Assembly (NCBI GenBank): GCA_017549665.1
Contig: JAFYUD010000026.1
Span: 1 to 28,706 of the forward strand
Length of the DNA: 28,706 nt
Direction of reading: 5' to 3'
DNA from: Clostridia bacterium
GTDB taxonomy: Bacteria; Bacillota_A; Clostridia; Oscillospirales; Acutalibacteraceae
Shown here: positions 16,506 to 23,477 of the stretch, one piece after another
How positions within the stretch are numbered: the first letter of the stretch is position 1
Layout of the letters: every line of letters begins with the position of its first letter
Notes under the pieces: model-generated
What the model was told of the DNA's origin: nothing
The model's database searches: none
The model's input: only the letters and a program-made list of their open reading frames with translations
Program-made: the position numbers and the translations under genes

Positions 16506-17429
16506 ATGAACAATTACAGACCTGAAGGCAGAATATTGTCAGGCAGCAGCTCTTCGTTTTCTGTTGCCGCATTGACCGAAGCTATGAACAGAGGCAGTAT
16601 TCTTGAAGCGAGGGCGCTTCTTTGTGATAATGAACATAATCTGCATGTTGACCTTGGCAGCATGAGGGGTATTATTCCCCGTGAAGAGTGTGCAGTAGGT
16701 ATCAGTGACGGTAGTATCAAGGATATTGCCATAATTTCCAGAGTCAATAAATCAGTATGCTTCAAGGTAATGGAAATCGAAAAAAGTGTTAACGGAATCC
16801 CGTTTGCCGTGCTGTCAAGACGTGTTGCTCAGCAGGAATGTGCAGCAAATTACATAAACAGGCTTTCGTGCGGAGATGTGATAAATGCGGTGGTGACACA
16901 CCTTGAGCCATTCGGCGCATTCTGCGATATCGGTTGCGGAGTCAGTGCGCTGCTGCCCATTGACGGAATTTCCGTTTCACGCATTCCTCACCCGTCTGCA
17001 AGGCTGAAGGCAGGGGAGGAAATAAAAGCAGTTGTCAGAAGCATTGACGAAAGAGGCAGGCTTACACTTTCACGCAAGGAGCTTTTAGGCACATGGGAAG
17101 AGAATGCCGCAATGTTCACGGTGGGTGAAACTGTACCCGGAATCGTGCGTTCAGTGGAAAGCTACGGGATTTTCATTGAGCTGACTCCCAATCTTGCAGG
17201 ACTTGCAGAGCTGACCGACGGAATTGAGGAAGGACAGCACTGCAGTGTTTTTATCAAGAATATAATTCCTGAAAAAATGAAATTCAAACTTATAATTGTA
17301 GACAGCTTTTCAGCGGTTTACCCTGAAAATGAAGTCAGATATTTCTTTGACGGTACGCATATGGATTCCTTTGAGTATTCACCACGATGCAGTGAAAAGG
17401 TCGTCAGAAGTGAATTTGTGAACATCTGA
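16506..17429 (+). CDS. Three-S1-domain RNA-binding protein
   Basis: A 307-residue cytoplasmic protein with three S1-type OB folds. The first (about 28-107) is degenerate (ALLCDNEHNLHVDLGSMRGIIP). The second (121-192) is typical, with GDVINAVVTHLEPFGAFCDIG and RLTLSRKELLGTWEE. The third (204-266) has VGETVPGIVRSVESYGIFIEL. It resembles short Firmicute ribosomal-protein-S1-like proteins, which bind mRNA or the ribosome. The ATG is preceded by AAAGGAAGG. It stands alone, divergent from the DUF951 operon and convergent with the secreted-protein gene. The function is inferred from the domains; it lacks the 4-6 domains of a full S1. Confidence 0.9.
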   Translation: MNNYRPEGRILSGSSSSFSVAALTEAMNRGSILEARALLCDNEHNLHVDLGSMRGIIPREECAVGISDGSIKDIAIISRVNKSVCFKVMEIEKSVNGIPFAVLSRRVAQQECAANYINRLSCGDVINAVVTHLEPFGAFCDIGCGVSALLPIDGISVSRIPHPSARLKAGEEIKAVVRSIDERGRLTLSRKELLGTWEENAAMFTVGETVPGIVRSVESYGIFIELTPNLAGLAELTDGIEEGQHCSVFIKNIIPEKMKFKLIIVDSFSAVYPENEVRYFFDGTHMDSFEYSPRCSEKVVRSEFVNI

Positions 17430-17445
17430 TCTGTTTATACAAAGC

Positions 17446-17476
17446 AAAAAGAGGCGGGATAAACCTGCCTCTTTTT
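17446..17476. terminator. Bidirectional terminator
   Basis: AAAAAGAGGC.GG and CC.GCCTCTTTTT make a strong hairpin with A-rich and T-rich flanks, so it can stop transcription from both the S1-protein gene (plus) and the secreted-protein gene (minus). Confidence 0.93.
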
Positions 17477-17513
17477 GATATGGGATAATGTCTTGCAAAG
17501 AACGAAAAATCAA

Positions 17514-18632
17514 TTAACCGAGAAGATCACCGAGAGAAATGTTAAGACCGAAGCCGTTAAGCATTTTAACGATAAGCTTTGCAATTCTTACGATAAGGTC
17601 GAGCATGGGTGAAAGATCAACTGAATCGAGGTCGATATCACCGCTTGAAATAAGCTGACCGAGCATATCGATTGTATATGTAACTGTGTTTTCTACCTTG
17701 ATGATAACTGAAGGATCAACATTTTCGATTGCGTAAATGTCAACCTGCTCTTCAAGACCTGTTTCCTCATCATAATCATGATAACGGTAAACTCGCTCAA
17801 GGTAAACCTTTTCTGTACCTGCAACTGTACCTACAAGTGAACCGAGAGGATCATTCATGTAGTAAACTTCGTATGTATCGTAGTGAAGGTCGTACTCTGA
17901 GTTGAGATCCATTCTTACTTCGAAGAAGAGAGTTTCGTTTTCGTAGATAACTCTTGTGTTGCCACGCTCTTCGTGCTTGTATGATTCCTTGTTCTGTGTA
18001 TCGTCGATATCCTCACCGCAGAAAAGAACTCTGCTTGCTGAGTAGAAATCAGACTTTGTGAATTCATAAAGGAAGCAATCGTTGTAGAGATGGTACTCTG
18101 AAAGACAGATTGTAAGATTCTGGTCAGGCTTGATACCGTATGTGTCATACTTGCTCTTAGCGAGATAGTACTGCTCATAAGGCTCACCGGGATTGATTGT
18201 GAGATCAGGTGAGAATTCGTCAAGCTCAGCGAGATCTTCATTTGCTGTGCCTGTGGGGAATGCGATAACTCTTACAGTCTGTTCGCTTACATAGTCAGCA
18301 GTAACAACTGTGAATTCGAGAACTGAACCCTCTTTTACACCGACTCTTACGGGAGCACCCTTGATTTCTGTTGTTGTACCTGCAGCAACAGGATGCTTGA
18401 CACCGTTTATTGTGATGTAACCGTCTTCGTTGTTTGTAACTGAGAACCAGTAATCTTCACCGTATTCATAACCCATGTAGCAAGCAACGTAGTCATCTCT
18501 GTAAGGAGCTACGTCGTAGGGGAGATCCTCAAATGTAACTTCATAATATGTTTCGTCTGCAGCAACTGCAAATACAGCGGAAACTGAGAAAACCATAATA
18601 ACAGCGAGAATGAGTGAAATGATTTTTTTCAT
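17514..18632 (-). CDS. Secreted protein of unknown function
   Basis: A 372-residue exported protein. The signal peptide is at about 1-24 (MKKIISLILAVIMVFSVSAV, cut near AVAA). The mature part is very acidic and Tyr-rich (many Y, D, E), with beta-strand-like alternation and no recognised enzyme or binding motif. The last 40 residues are different: a leucine/isoleucine-rich amphipathic helix (MLDLIVRIAKLIVKMLNGFG) that could associate with the membrane or another protein. An AGGAGG site precedes the ATG and a consensus promoter lies upstream, suggesting strong expression. It is monocistronic. I do not recognise the family. Confidence 0.82.
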   Translation of the reverse strand: MKKIISLILAVIMVFSVSAVFAVAADETYYEVTFEDLPYDVAPYRDDYVACYMGYEYGEDYWFSVTNNEDGYITINGVKHPVAAGTTTEIKGAPVRVGVKEGSVLEFTVVTADYVSEQTVRVIAFPTGTANEDLAELDEFSPDLTINPGEPYEQYYLAKSKYDTYGIKPDQNLTICLSEYHLYNDCFLYEFTKSDFYSASRVLFCGEDIDDTQNKESYKHEERGNTRVIYENETLFFEVRMDLNSEYDLHYDTYEVYYMNDPLGSLVGTVAGTEKVYLERVYRYHDYDEETGLEEQVDIYAIENVDPSVIIKVENTVTYTIDMLGQLISSGDIDLDSVDLSPMLDLIVRIAKLIVKMLNGFGLNISLGDLLG

Positions 18633-18685
18633 GGCTTTTTCCTCCTTGAGAGTATAATAACCCTTATATGATTATCAATAATAAC

Positions 18686-18714
18686 ATTATATATTAAGAT
18701 TTATAGTTTGTCAA
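18686..18714 (-). promoter_or_regulatory. Consensus promoter of the secreted-protein gene
   Basis: TTGACA (18709-18714), 17 bp, TATAAT (18686-18691): both boxes match the sigma-A consensus exactly. It starts only 27 bp past the trpS stop codon. Confidence 0.93.
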
Positions 18715-18740
18715 GCCGAAAAACAATAAATTGAGTGTTA

Positions 18741-19745
18741 TCAATACTGCCAGAAGCCGACCTTTTTCATGCATTTTCTGACTGTTCTGTCTGCAATACG
18801 GCTTGCTTTTTCAGCACCGTTTCTTGCATACTCCTCAAGATATGCCTTGTCCTTGACAAGTCTTGCGTATTCTGTCTGAAGAGGTCTCAGTTCCTCAACA
18901 ACAGCCTCTGCAACAGCAGCCTTGAAATCACCGTGGCCCTTGCCTGCGAATTCGTCAGTGATAGCTTCGTATGACTTGCCTGTACAAGCTGAGTAGATAT
19001 CCATAAGGTTTGATACACCGGGCTTGTCCTCGCTGTAATATACGCTTGCTTCTGAGTCTGTGACAGCGCTCTTGATTTTCTTTACAATTGCGTTGGGGTC
19101 TTCTGTTACGAGGATGAATGACTTCTGATTTGTGTCAGATTTGCTCATCTTCTTATCAGGCTCCTGAAGTGACATGACTCTTGCGCCTGCCTTGCCGATG
19201 AAAGGCTCAGGCACTCTGAAGAAATCACCGTAAAGACCGTTGAAGCGGTTTGCGATGTCACGTGCAAGCTCAAGATGCTGCTTCTGGTCAGCACCGATGG
19301 GCACATAGTCAGCATTGTAAAGAAGAATGTCAGCAGCCATAAGTGTGGGGTATGTGAAAAGACCCAGGTTGATATTGTCAGCATGCTTTGCTGATTTGTC
19401 CTTGAACTGAGTCATTCTTGATGCTTCACCGAACTGAGTATAGCAGTCGAGAATCCAGCCCAGCTGTGCGTGTGCAGGTACATGGCTCTGACAGAAAATG
19501 ATGTTTTTTTCAGGATCAAGACCTATTGCAAGAAGAATTGCAAAAAGGTCGAGAGTTCTCTTGCGAAGGTCTGCGGGAGCTGTTCTTACTGTAATTGAGT
19601 GAAGGTCAGCTGCACCGAAAAGACAGTTGTATTCCTGTGACATAGCCTTCCAGTTTTTGAATGCGCCGAGATAATTGCCCAGTGTGGGTGTGCCTGTGGG
19701 CTGAATAAGACTCAATACTACTTTTTTCTGTTCATTGTTTTCCAT
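18741..19745 (-). CDS. trpS: Tryptophanyl-tRNA synthetase
   Basis: A class I synthetase that charges tRNA-Trp in the cytoplasm. The 334 residues match the bacterial family length. The HIGH-type signature appears as PTLGN (20-24) after QPTG, and KMSKS is at 199-203. Also typical are YPTLMAADILLY and VPIGADQKQHLELARDIA. It lies 43 bp downstream of the aminotransferase gene with no terminator between them and no T-box leader of its own, so it is probably read from the aminotransferase promoter. Only a weak AGGAT ribosome site is seen. Confidence 0.97.
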   Translation of the reverse strand: MENNEQKKVVLSLIQPTGTPTLGNYLGAFKNWKAMSQEYNCLFGAADLHSITVRTAPADLRKRTLDLFAILLAIGLDPEKNIIFCQSHVPAHAQLGWILDCYTQFGEASRMTQFKDKSAKHADNINLGLFTYPTLMAADILLYNADYVPIGADQKQHLELARDIANRFNGLYGDFFRVPEPFIGKAGARVMSLQEPDKKMSKSDTNQKSFILVTEDPNAIVKKIKSAVTDSEASVYYSEDKPGVSNLMDIYSACTGKSYEAITDEFAGKGHGDFKAAVAEAVVEELRPLQTEYARLVKDKAYLEEYARNGAEKASRIADRTVRKCMKKVGFWQY

Positions 19746-19788
19746 TTATGTTCAATCCTTTTAGAATAATTTACTGTTTTTTCTGAAA

Positions 19789-20973
19789 TCAGAACTGCTT
19801 TCTGATTTCACCGAGAATTTCCATGCCTCTGACGATATCGTCGGTTGTGGGTGTGGAGAAATTCAGACGGATGTACTGTGTTTTGTCCTCGGGATACATC
19901 ATGAATGCAGTGCCGGGGACCACTGCAACCTTGTTGTCAGCGGCAACCCTTGCGAAGTTCATCATGTCAACGTTTTCAGGCAGCTGACACCAGATAAACA
20001 GACCGCCTTCAGGCTTGATGTAGCTGAAGAAGTCACCCATTTCGGAATCAATAAGAGAGCACATAAGGTCAAGTCTTGCCTTATAATTTTCTCTGATTTT
20101 GTTTATATGTCCCTGCATATCGTAATTGTTCATCCATTCGTTTACAATCATCTGATTGAGTACGGGGGTGTGTACATCGCTTGCCTGCTTGCCCACGGTC
20201 ATTTTTGCAATCAGCTCTTTGTTTGCAATTGTGAATGCAACACGCAGACCGGGTGAAAGTATCTTTGAGAAGGAGCCTGAATAAATTACGATTCCTTCTG
20301 TATCAATTGACTTGATGCAGGGGATTTCTTCACCTGAATATCTCAGGTCACCGTAGGGATTATCCTCAAGAATAAGGACTTCGTACTTTTTTGCAAGCTC
20401 ATATAATTTCTGTCTTTTCTCCCATGACATTGTAATGCCTGAGGGATTCTGGAAATTGGGAATGGTATATATGAATTTTGCCTTTTTCTCGGTTTTAAGC
20501 ACATTTTCAAGCATATTCATATTCATGCCGTCGCTTTCAACGTCAACACCTGCAAGTCTGCCCTTGTATGAGCGGTAGGTATTGAGCGCACCGATGAAAG
20601 AAGGACTTTCACTGATAATTACATCGTCTTCATTCACGAGCACCTTTGTTGCAAGGTCAATTACCTGCTGTGCGCCTGATGTGATAATGATATCGTCATC
20701 ATCAGTGCCCACATTGTATTTTTCAGACATATATTTCTTTACGGTTTCACGAAGAGGTGCATAACCCTCGGAAATGCCGTACTGCAATGCAGTGACAGGG
20801 TCGTCAGCAAGGATATCAGCAGTGATTTTTCTGACAGCATCAACGGGGAATGCATCGGGCGCAGGATTACCTGCCGCAAAAGGAATAACATCTCCCTTTG
20901 ATGTTGCTTTGAGAATTTCTCTGATTGCAGAGGGCTTGAGTGAAGAAATTCTGTCAGAAAAACTGTAATTCAT
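19789..20973 (-). CDS. PLP-dependent aminotransferase, class I/II fold
   Basis: A 394-residue fold-type I aminotransferase of the group containing 2-aminoadipate and MocR-like aminotransferases. The PLP lysine is K237 in SGSFSKILSPGLR. The other cofactor and substrate residues are visible: TSGAQQ (phosphate site, 98-103), N176 in NFQNPSG, D204/Y207 in EDNPYG and R244. GNPAPDAFP near residue 36 is typical of this group. There is no N-terminal GntR domain, so it is an enzyme, not a regulator. It is first in a two-gene transcript with trpS; the link between them is not obvious. The substrate cannot be read from sequence. Confidence 0.93.
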   Translation of the reverse strand: MNYSFSDRISSLKPSAIREILKATSKGDVIPFAAGNPAPDAFPVDAVRKITADILADDPVTALQYGISEGYAPLRETVKKYMSEKYNVGTDDDDIIITSGAQQVIDLATKVLVNEDDVIISESPSFIGALNTYRSYKGRLAGVDVESDGMNMNMLENVLKTEKKAKFIYTIPNFQNPSGITMSWEKRQKLYELAKKYEVLILEDNPYGDLRYSGEEIPCIKSIDTEGIVIYSGSFSKILSPGLRVAFTIANKELIAKMTVGKQASDVHTPVLNQMIVNEWMNNYDMQGHINKIRENYKARLDLMCSLIDSEMGDFFSYIKPEGGLFIWCQLPENVDMMNFARVAADNKVAVVPGTAFMMYPEDKTQYIRLNFSTPTTDDIVRGMEILGEIRKQF

Positions 20974-21024
20974 GGTGTATACTTCCTTGATTGCTATTAA
21001 ATAGGATATATTTATATAGAATAG

Positions 21025-21053
21025 AGTTTAACACTGAAAAAGGTGCTTGTCAA
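21025..21053 (-). promoter_or_regulatory. Promoter of the aminotransferase-trpS transcript
   Basis: TTGACA (21048-21053), a 17-bp spacer and TAAACT (21025-21030) on the minus strand, about 50 bp before the start codon. Confidence 0.88.
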
Positions 21054-21097
21054 GTGTTTTCGGGGTACATAAACAGACGGAAAATTAAATTTATATG

Positions 21098-21126
21098 TTG
21101 ATTTGATAAAGAAACAGAATTATAAT
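21098..21126 (+). promoter_or_regulatory. Promoter of the zinc-ribbon membrane protein pair
   Basis: TTGATT (21098-21103), a 17-bp spacer and a perfect TATAAT (21121-21126), about 35 bp before the GTG start at 21161. Confidence 0.85.
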
Positions 21127-21129
21127 ATA

Positions 21130-21146
21130 CGTATCATTTTGATACG
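21130..21146. promoter_or_regulatory. Perfect palindrome at the transcription start, likely operator
   Basis: CGTATCA and TGATACG flank TTT. The palindrome begins 4 bp after the -10 box and covers the expected transcription start, exactly where a repressor dimer would block transcription. The regulator is not encoded nearby. Confidence 0.6.
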
Positions 21147-21160
21147 AGGGGGATTGTCCT

Positions 21161-21826
21161 GTGAAATATTGTCCCGTGTGCAGAAAAACTTACGGCTCAG
21201 AGCAGGAAATAAGATTCTGTGAAGACTGCGGTGTGATGCTTGAGGAAGAGGTTGTTGAGAATCATACACCTGATACGCCTGTAAAGAAAGATTTAAGCAA
21301 AGCAGTTATTGCAGTGCTTGCTGCATTTCTTGCAGTTGCAGTTGTTGTGATTATAATACTTGTGTTAAAGCCGTTTCAGAAAAAAGAAGACAATGCCGTC
21401 GTTGGCGAATATGCTTCAGATATTGTGTCTGCCGATGAGCTTGCTGCTGATGATGCCGAAATACTGACACCTGCAGAAAAGACCACTGTACCTGTGCAGA
21501 CAACACAGCAGCAGACAACAGTCAGATATGAAACGACCGTCATGCATAATGAAAACAAAGTTTATACATATGAAGAGCTTGAATACGGAATGCTTGGCAG
21601 AGTTTGTTATTCAACTCCCGATCATGCAGGTCTGAATCTGCGCTCCGAAACAAATTCAACATCTGATCTTGTATTGCTTCTTCACGAAGGAAGCATTGTT
21701 GAAATTCTCGGCAGCTATGATTCTTCAAATCACGGTTATATAAGAGTCGGATATTCCTCAGGTACGGAGTATTATGAGGGTTGGATTCTTGCAAGATATA
21801 TTGAATATTACGGCGTAAGAAGCTGA
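21161..21826 (+). CDS. Zinc-ribbon/TM/SH3b membrane protein
   Basis: A 221-residue protein. A cytoplasmic N-terminal zinc ribbon has CPVC (4-7) and CEDC (20-23). One transmembrane helix (about 48-69) follows, then a Thr/Gln-rich linker with TTQQQTT. The outside C-terminal part resembles a bacterial SH3 (SH3b) domain (about 150-218) with the usual GLNLRSE turn and a closing GWILARYIEY. SH3b domains usually bind cell wall or peptides. The GTG start is set by GAGGGGG 7 bases upstream. The N-terminal half is homologous to the next gene's product, 23 bp downstream, so the pair arose by duplication of the ribbon and TM module. Confidence 0.87.
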   Translation: MKYCPVCRKTYGSEQEIRFCEDCGVMLEEEVVENHTPDTPVKKDLSKAVIAVLAAFLAVAVVVIIILVLKPFQKKEDNAVVGEYASDIVSADELAADDAEILTPAEKTTVPVQTTQQQTTVRYETTVMHNENKVYTYEELEYGMLGRVCYSTPDHAGLNLRSETNSTSDLVLLLHEGSIVEILGSYDSSNHGYIRVGYSSGTEYYEGWILARYIEYYGVRS

Positions 21827-21849
21827 ATTCTGAAAAGAGGTAAATGAAA

Positions 21850-22848
21850 ATGAAAAAATGTCCCGTTTGTCAGAAGATTTATGAAAATGATCAGGCAACA
21901 AATTTCTGTGAAGATTGCGGAGTTATGCTCATTGACGAAGCTCCGTCATCTGAAGCAACAGCAGACGAAAATAATAAACCCAATAAAAATAAAATTGTCA
22001 TCATTGTTCTGAGTATTCTTCTTGCTCTTGCAGTGGCAGCAGCTGTTTTCTTTGTGGTCAAGGGAACATTTACTGAAAAGAATACAGATGCACCTGTTGA
22101 TGAAGCCGGCACTGTTGTAAGTGAGGAAGTTTTATCAGAAGAAAAAAATGATGCCGTGAAAACAACATTGCCTCCTGAAATGCTGACAGTGAAAGAAACA
22201 ACAACCGAGGCTCAGGTGTCAACCACATTGTACATCCCCTCAAATATCCTTGAAAGCATGAGCAGCTCAGAGACAACAGCGCTCAATACATTCCTTTCAA
22301 ACTTTGCTGAGGTCAGATTCGGTGATTACAATTCATCCTCCTCCGATTACGGTCAGCTTATTGATTTTGCGATAAAGCATGCGTACATAAACGGAAACAG
22401 CAGTGTTCAGTCAGGTGACGGCAATTCAACAATGAGCACAGTGTATGCCGATAAATATATTTCAAGATTTTTCGGCAGAACTGTCACTTACCGTGATACA
22501 TCTCTCGTAAGCTATAATCCTGATTCTCAGACTCTTCATGCATCAACAACAGACCTGTTCCTTGGTTGTGTCGATTATACAGGCTCAGAGTACAGACTCT
22601 GCTTTGCAAGTGCATTTGATGTAAAGAAAAACGACAACGGCACATACACCGTTCAGTTCAATATTCTCTCTGCTGATAAGGATACAGATAATTTCAGTAA
22701 GTATTACAGCATGTCACATGAGAATCTGATTTCTTACAGCGGCGTAAACAACGAAGGCTCATGTACAGCTGTTGTGAAGGTCTCAGGCAATAATCTTGAT
22801 GATTCATTCTCATATCAGCTTGTGTCATACGATGTGACATACAGATAA
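21850..22848 (+). CDS. Zinc-ribbon membrane protein with unknown extracellular domain
   Basis: A 332-residue protein with the same plan as its neighbour: zinc ribbon CPVC/CEDC (4-7, 20-23), acidic linker, one TM helix (about 49-70), a Thr/Glu-rich stalk (80-135), then an outside domain of about 195 residues. That domain has LNTFLSNFAEVRFG at its start and ends in beta-rich sequence (YQLVSYDVTYR). I do not recognise it. The ATG at 21850 is preferred over the one at 21844: it is 9 bases from GAGG and aligns the MK.C start with the first paralog. No clear terminator follows, so read-through into the peptide units downstream is possible. Confidence 0.84.
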   Translation: MKKCPVCQKIYENDQATNFCEDCGVMLIDEAPSSEATADENNKPNKNKIVIIVLSILLALAVAAAVFFVVKGTFTEKNTDAPVDEAGTVVSEEVLSEEKNDAVKTTLPPEMLTVKETTTEAQVSTTLYIPSNILESMSSSETTALNTFLSNFAEVRFGDYNSSSSDYGQLIDFAIKHAYINGNSSVQSGDGNSTMSTVYADKYISRFFGRTVTYRDTSLVSYNPDSQTLHASTTDLFLGCVDYTGSEYRLCFASAFDVKKNDNGTYTVQFNILSADKDTDNFSKYYSMSHENLISYSGVNNEGSCTAVVKVSGNNLDDSFSYQLVSYDVTYR

Positions 22849-22884
22849 AAAGTGTGAAAATGAAAAAAACATACCTGCGGAAAC

Positions 22885-22921
22885 GTGTGTTATACTATAG
22901 CCACAGTAAACAATAACACAC
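22885..22921. repeat. Inverted repeat across the first peptide promoter
   Basis: GTGTGTTAT (22885-22893) and ATAACACAC (22913-22921) are a perfect 9-bp inverted pair 19 bp apart, with the left arm overlapping the -10 box. In the second unit the same positions have GTGTGCTAT and ATAACTCAC, which no longer pair fully, so a shared operator role is uncertain. Confidence 0.45.
22891..22896 (+). promoter_or_regulatory. -10 box of the first 39-residue peptide gene
   Basis: TATACT preceded by TGT (extended -10). The same TATACTATAG occurs at the same distance in the second unit. No TTGACA-like -35 is present at 17 bp, where AACATA is seen in both units. Confidence 0.6.
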
Positions 22922-22938
22922 ATACGGAGGAATCAGAA

Positions 22939-23058
22939 ATGAGTAAAACAGCAGCTAAGGTAAAGGTTATTTTCAGTGAGAACAGGAATTCGATTTTTCT
23001 TGCAACAGGTTACATCTGTGCAGTAGCTGCGGCATTCCTGCCTATGTTTTTCAGATAA
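22939..23058 (+). CDS. 39-residue single-TM peptide, copy 1
   Basis: A short protein beginning MSKTAAKVKVIF and ending in FLPMFFR. The first 18 residues are hydrophilic and basic with an ENRNS turn; residues 19-38 form one membrane-spanning helix ending in Arg. ATG at 22939 follows GGAGGAATCAGAA. It shares 25 of 39 residues with copy 2, and the differences are mostly conservative (R/K, V/I, S/N), which argues that the frame is translated and under selection. It may act in the membrane as a regulator or toxin-like peptide; no antisense RNA or partner is evident. The family is unrecognised. Confidence 0.75.
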   Translation: MSKTAAKVKVIFSENRNSIFLATGYICAVAAAFLPMFFR

Positions 23059-23105
23059 GGTTGTTCATGGTTTAGCTCCTTTCTAAAATAGAAACACCAG
23101 ATCGG

Positions 23106-23140
23106 CGCATCGGTTTATCCGGTGCGCTGTTCTGTTTTTA
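23106..23140 (+). terminator. Terminator of peptide unit 1
   Basis: GCGCATCGG and CCGGTGCGC with a TTTAT loop, then TTCTGTTTTT. The stem is a relative of the hairpins at 23388 and 26119. Confidence 0.85.
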
Positions 23141-23180
23141 CTGTTGAAAATGAAAAAAACATACGTGAAAAAACGTGTGC

Positions 23181-23186
23181 TATACT
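23181..23186 (+). promoter_or_regulatory. -10 box of the second 39-residue peptide gene
   Basis: TATACT in the same context as in unit 1 (acgtgtgc before, atagcca after). Conservation between copies is higher here than in the 3' untranslated part. Confidence 0.6.
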
Positions 23187-23226
23187 ATAGCCATAGTAAA
23201 CAATAACTCACACGGAGGAATCAGAA

Positions 23227-23346
23227 ATGAATAAAACAGCTGCTCATGTAAAGGAACTTTTTAACGAGAATAAAAATTCAATTCTTCTTACAGTCGGATA
23301 TATCAGTGCAGTGGCAGTTGCATTTCTGCCCGTATTCATTAAATAG
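23227..23346 (+). CDS. 39-residue single-TM peptide, copy 2
   Basis: A paralog of the peptide at 22939, exactly the same length. It begins MNKTAAHVKELFNENKNS and ends FLPVFIK. The hydrophilic head and single TM helix (about 19-37) are preserved, as are GY near 24-25 and the FLP motif near the end. The ribosome site GGAGGAATCAGAA is identical to that of copy 1. The coding length, the FLP motif and the basic C-terminal residue (R or K) are constant between copies. Function is unknown. Confidence 0.76.
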   Translation: MNKTAAHVKELFNENKNSILLTVGYISAVAVAFLPVFIK

Positions 23347-23387
23347 CTCTCAGTTTTTTTCATAGTTCAAACCTTTTTCAGGGTCAG

Positions 23388-23424
23388 CAGCGTGTCGGTC
23401 AGTCCGGTGCGCTGTTGACTTTTA
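23388..23424 (+). terminator. Terminator of peptide unit 2
   Basis: CAGCGTGTCGG and CCGGTGCGCTG pair over 11 bp (with G-U pairs) around TCAGT. The following T run is interrupted (TTGACTTTTA) because it also serves as the -35 box of the next gene, so termination may be leaky. Confidence 0.72.
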
Positions 23425-23443
23425 TGTGCGCTTTATTTATAAT
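23415..23443 (+). promoter_or_regulatory. Promoter of the LRR-dockerin gene
   Basis: TTGACT (23415-23420), 17-bp spacer, perfect TATAAT (23438-23443). The -35 box starts on the base after the terminator stem of peptide unit 2. Confidence 0.87.
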
Positions 23444-23477
23444 ATTGACAATTGACATTACAGAAGGGTTGATTGTA

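Larger units (their letters stand above)
22855..23145 (+). repeat. First copy of the 291-bp peptide-gene unit
   Basis: This unit and the next (starting 23146) share tgaaaatgaaaaaa, a -10 region TATACTATAGCCA, AGTAAACAATAAC, the ribosome site GGAGGAATCAGAA, the peptide gene, and a GC-rich terminator. The units are head to tail with a period of 291 bp. The 3' untranslated parts are less alike than the promoter and coding parts. Confidence 0.85.
23146..23414 (+). repeat. Second copy of the peptide-gene unit
   Basis: Same order of elements as copy 1: A-rich start, TATACTATAGCCA, AGTAAACAATAAC, GGAGGAATCAGAA, 39-codon gene, hairpin. It ends directly at the -35 box of the LRR-dockerin gene promoter. 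Confidence 0.85.

Noticed and set aside
19746..19788. A T-box or other leader before trpS
   Set aside because: The gap is only 43 bp and holds no T-box sequence or terminator.
22939..23346. Calling the 39-residue peptides a type I toxin-antitoxin pair
   Set aside because: Size and TM helix fit, but no antisense RNA promoter or overlapping complementary transcript was visible, so the name is not supported.
23446..23460. Direct repeat ATTGACA ATTGACA before the LRR gene
   Set aside because: Two short copies downstream of a good -10 box; most likely chance in AT-rich sequence.
23415..23477. Longer N-terminus of the LRR-dockerin protein from the ATG at 23415
   Set aside because: This ATG overlaps the -35 box and is therefore upstream of the transcription start; the ATG at 23478 opens a standard signal peptide.
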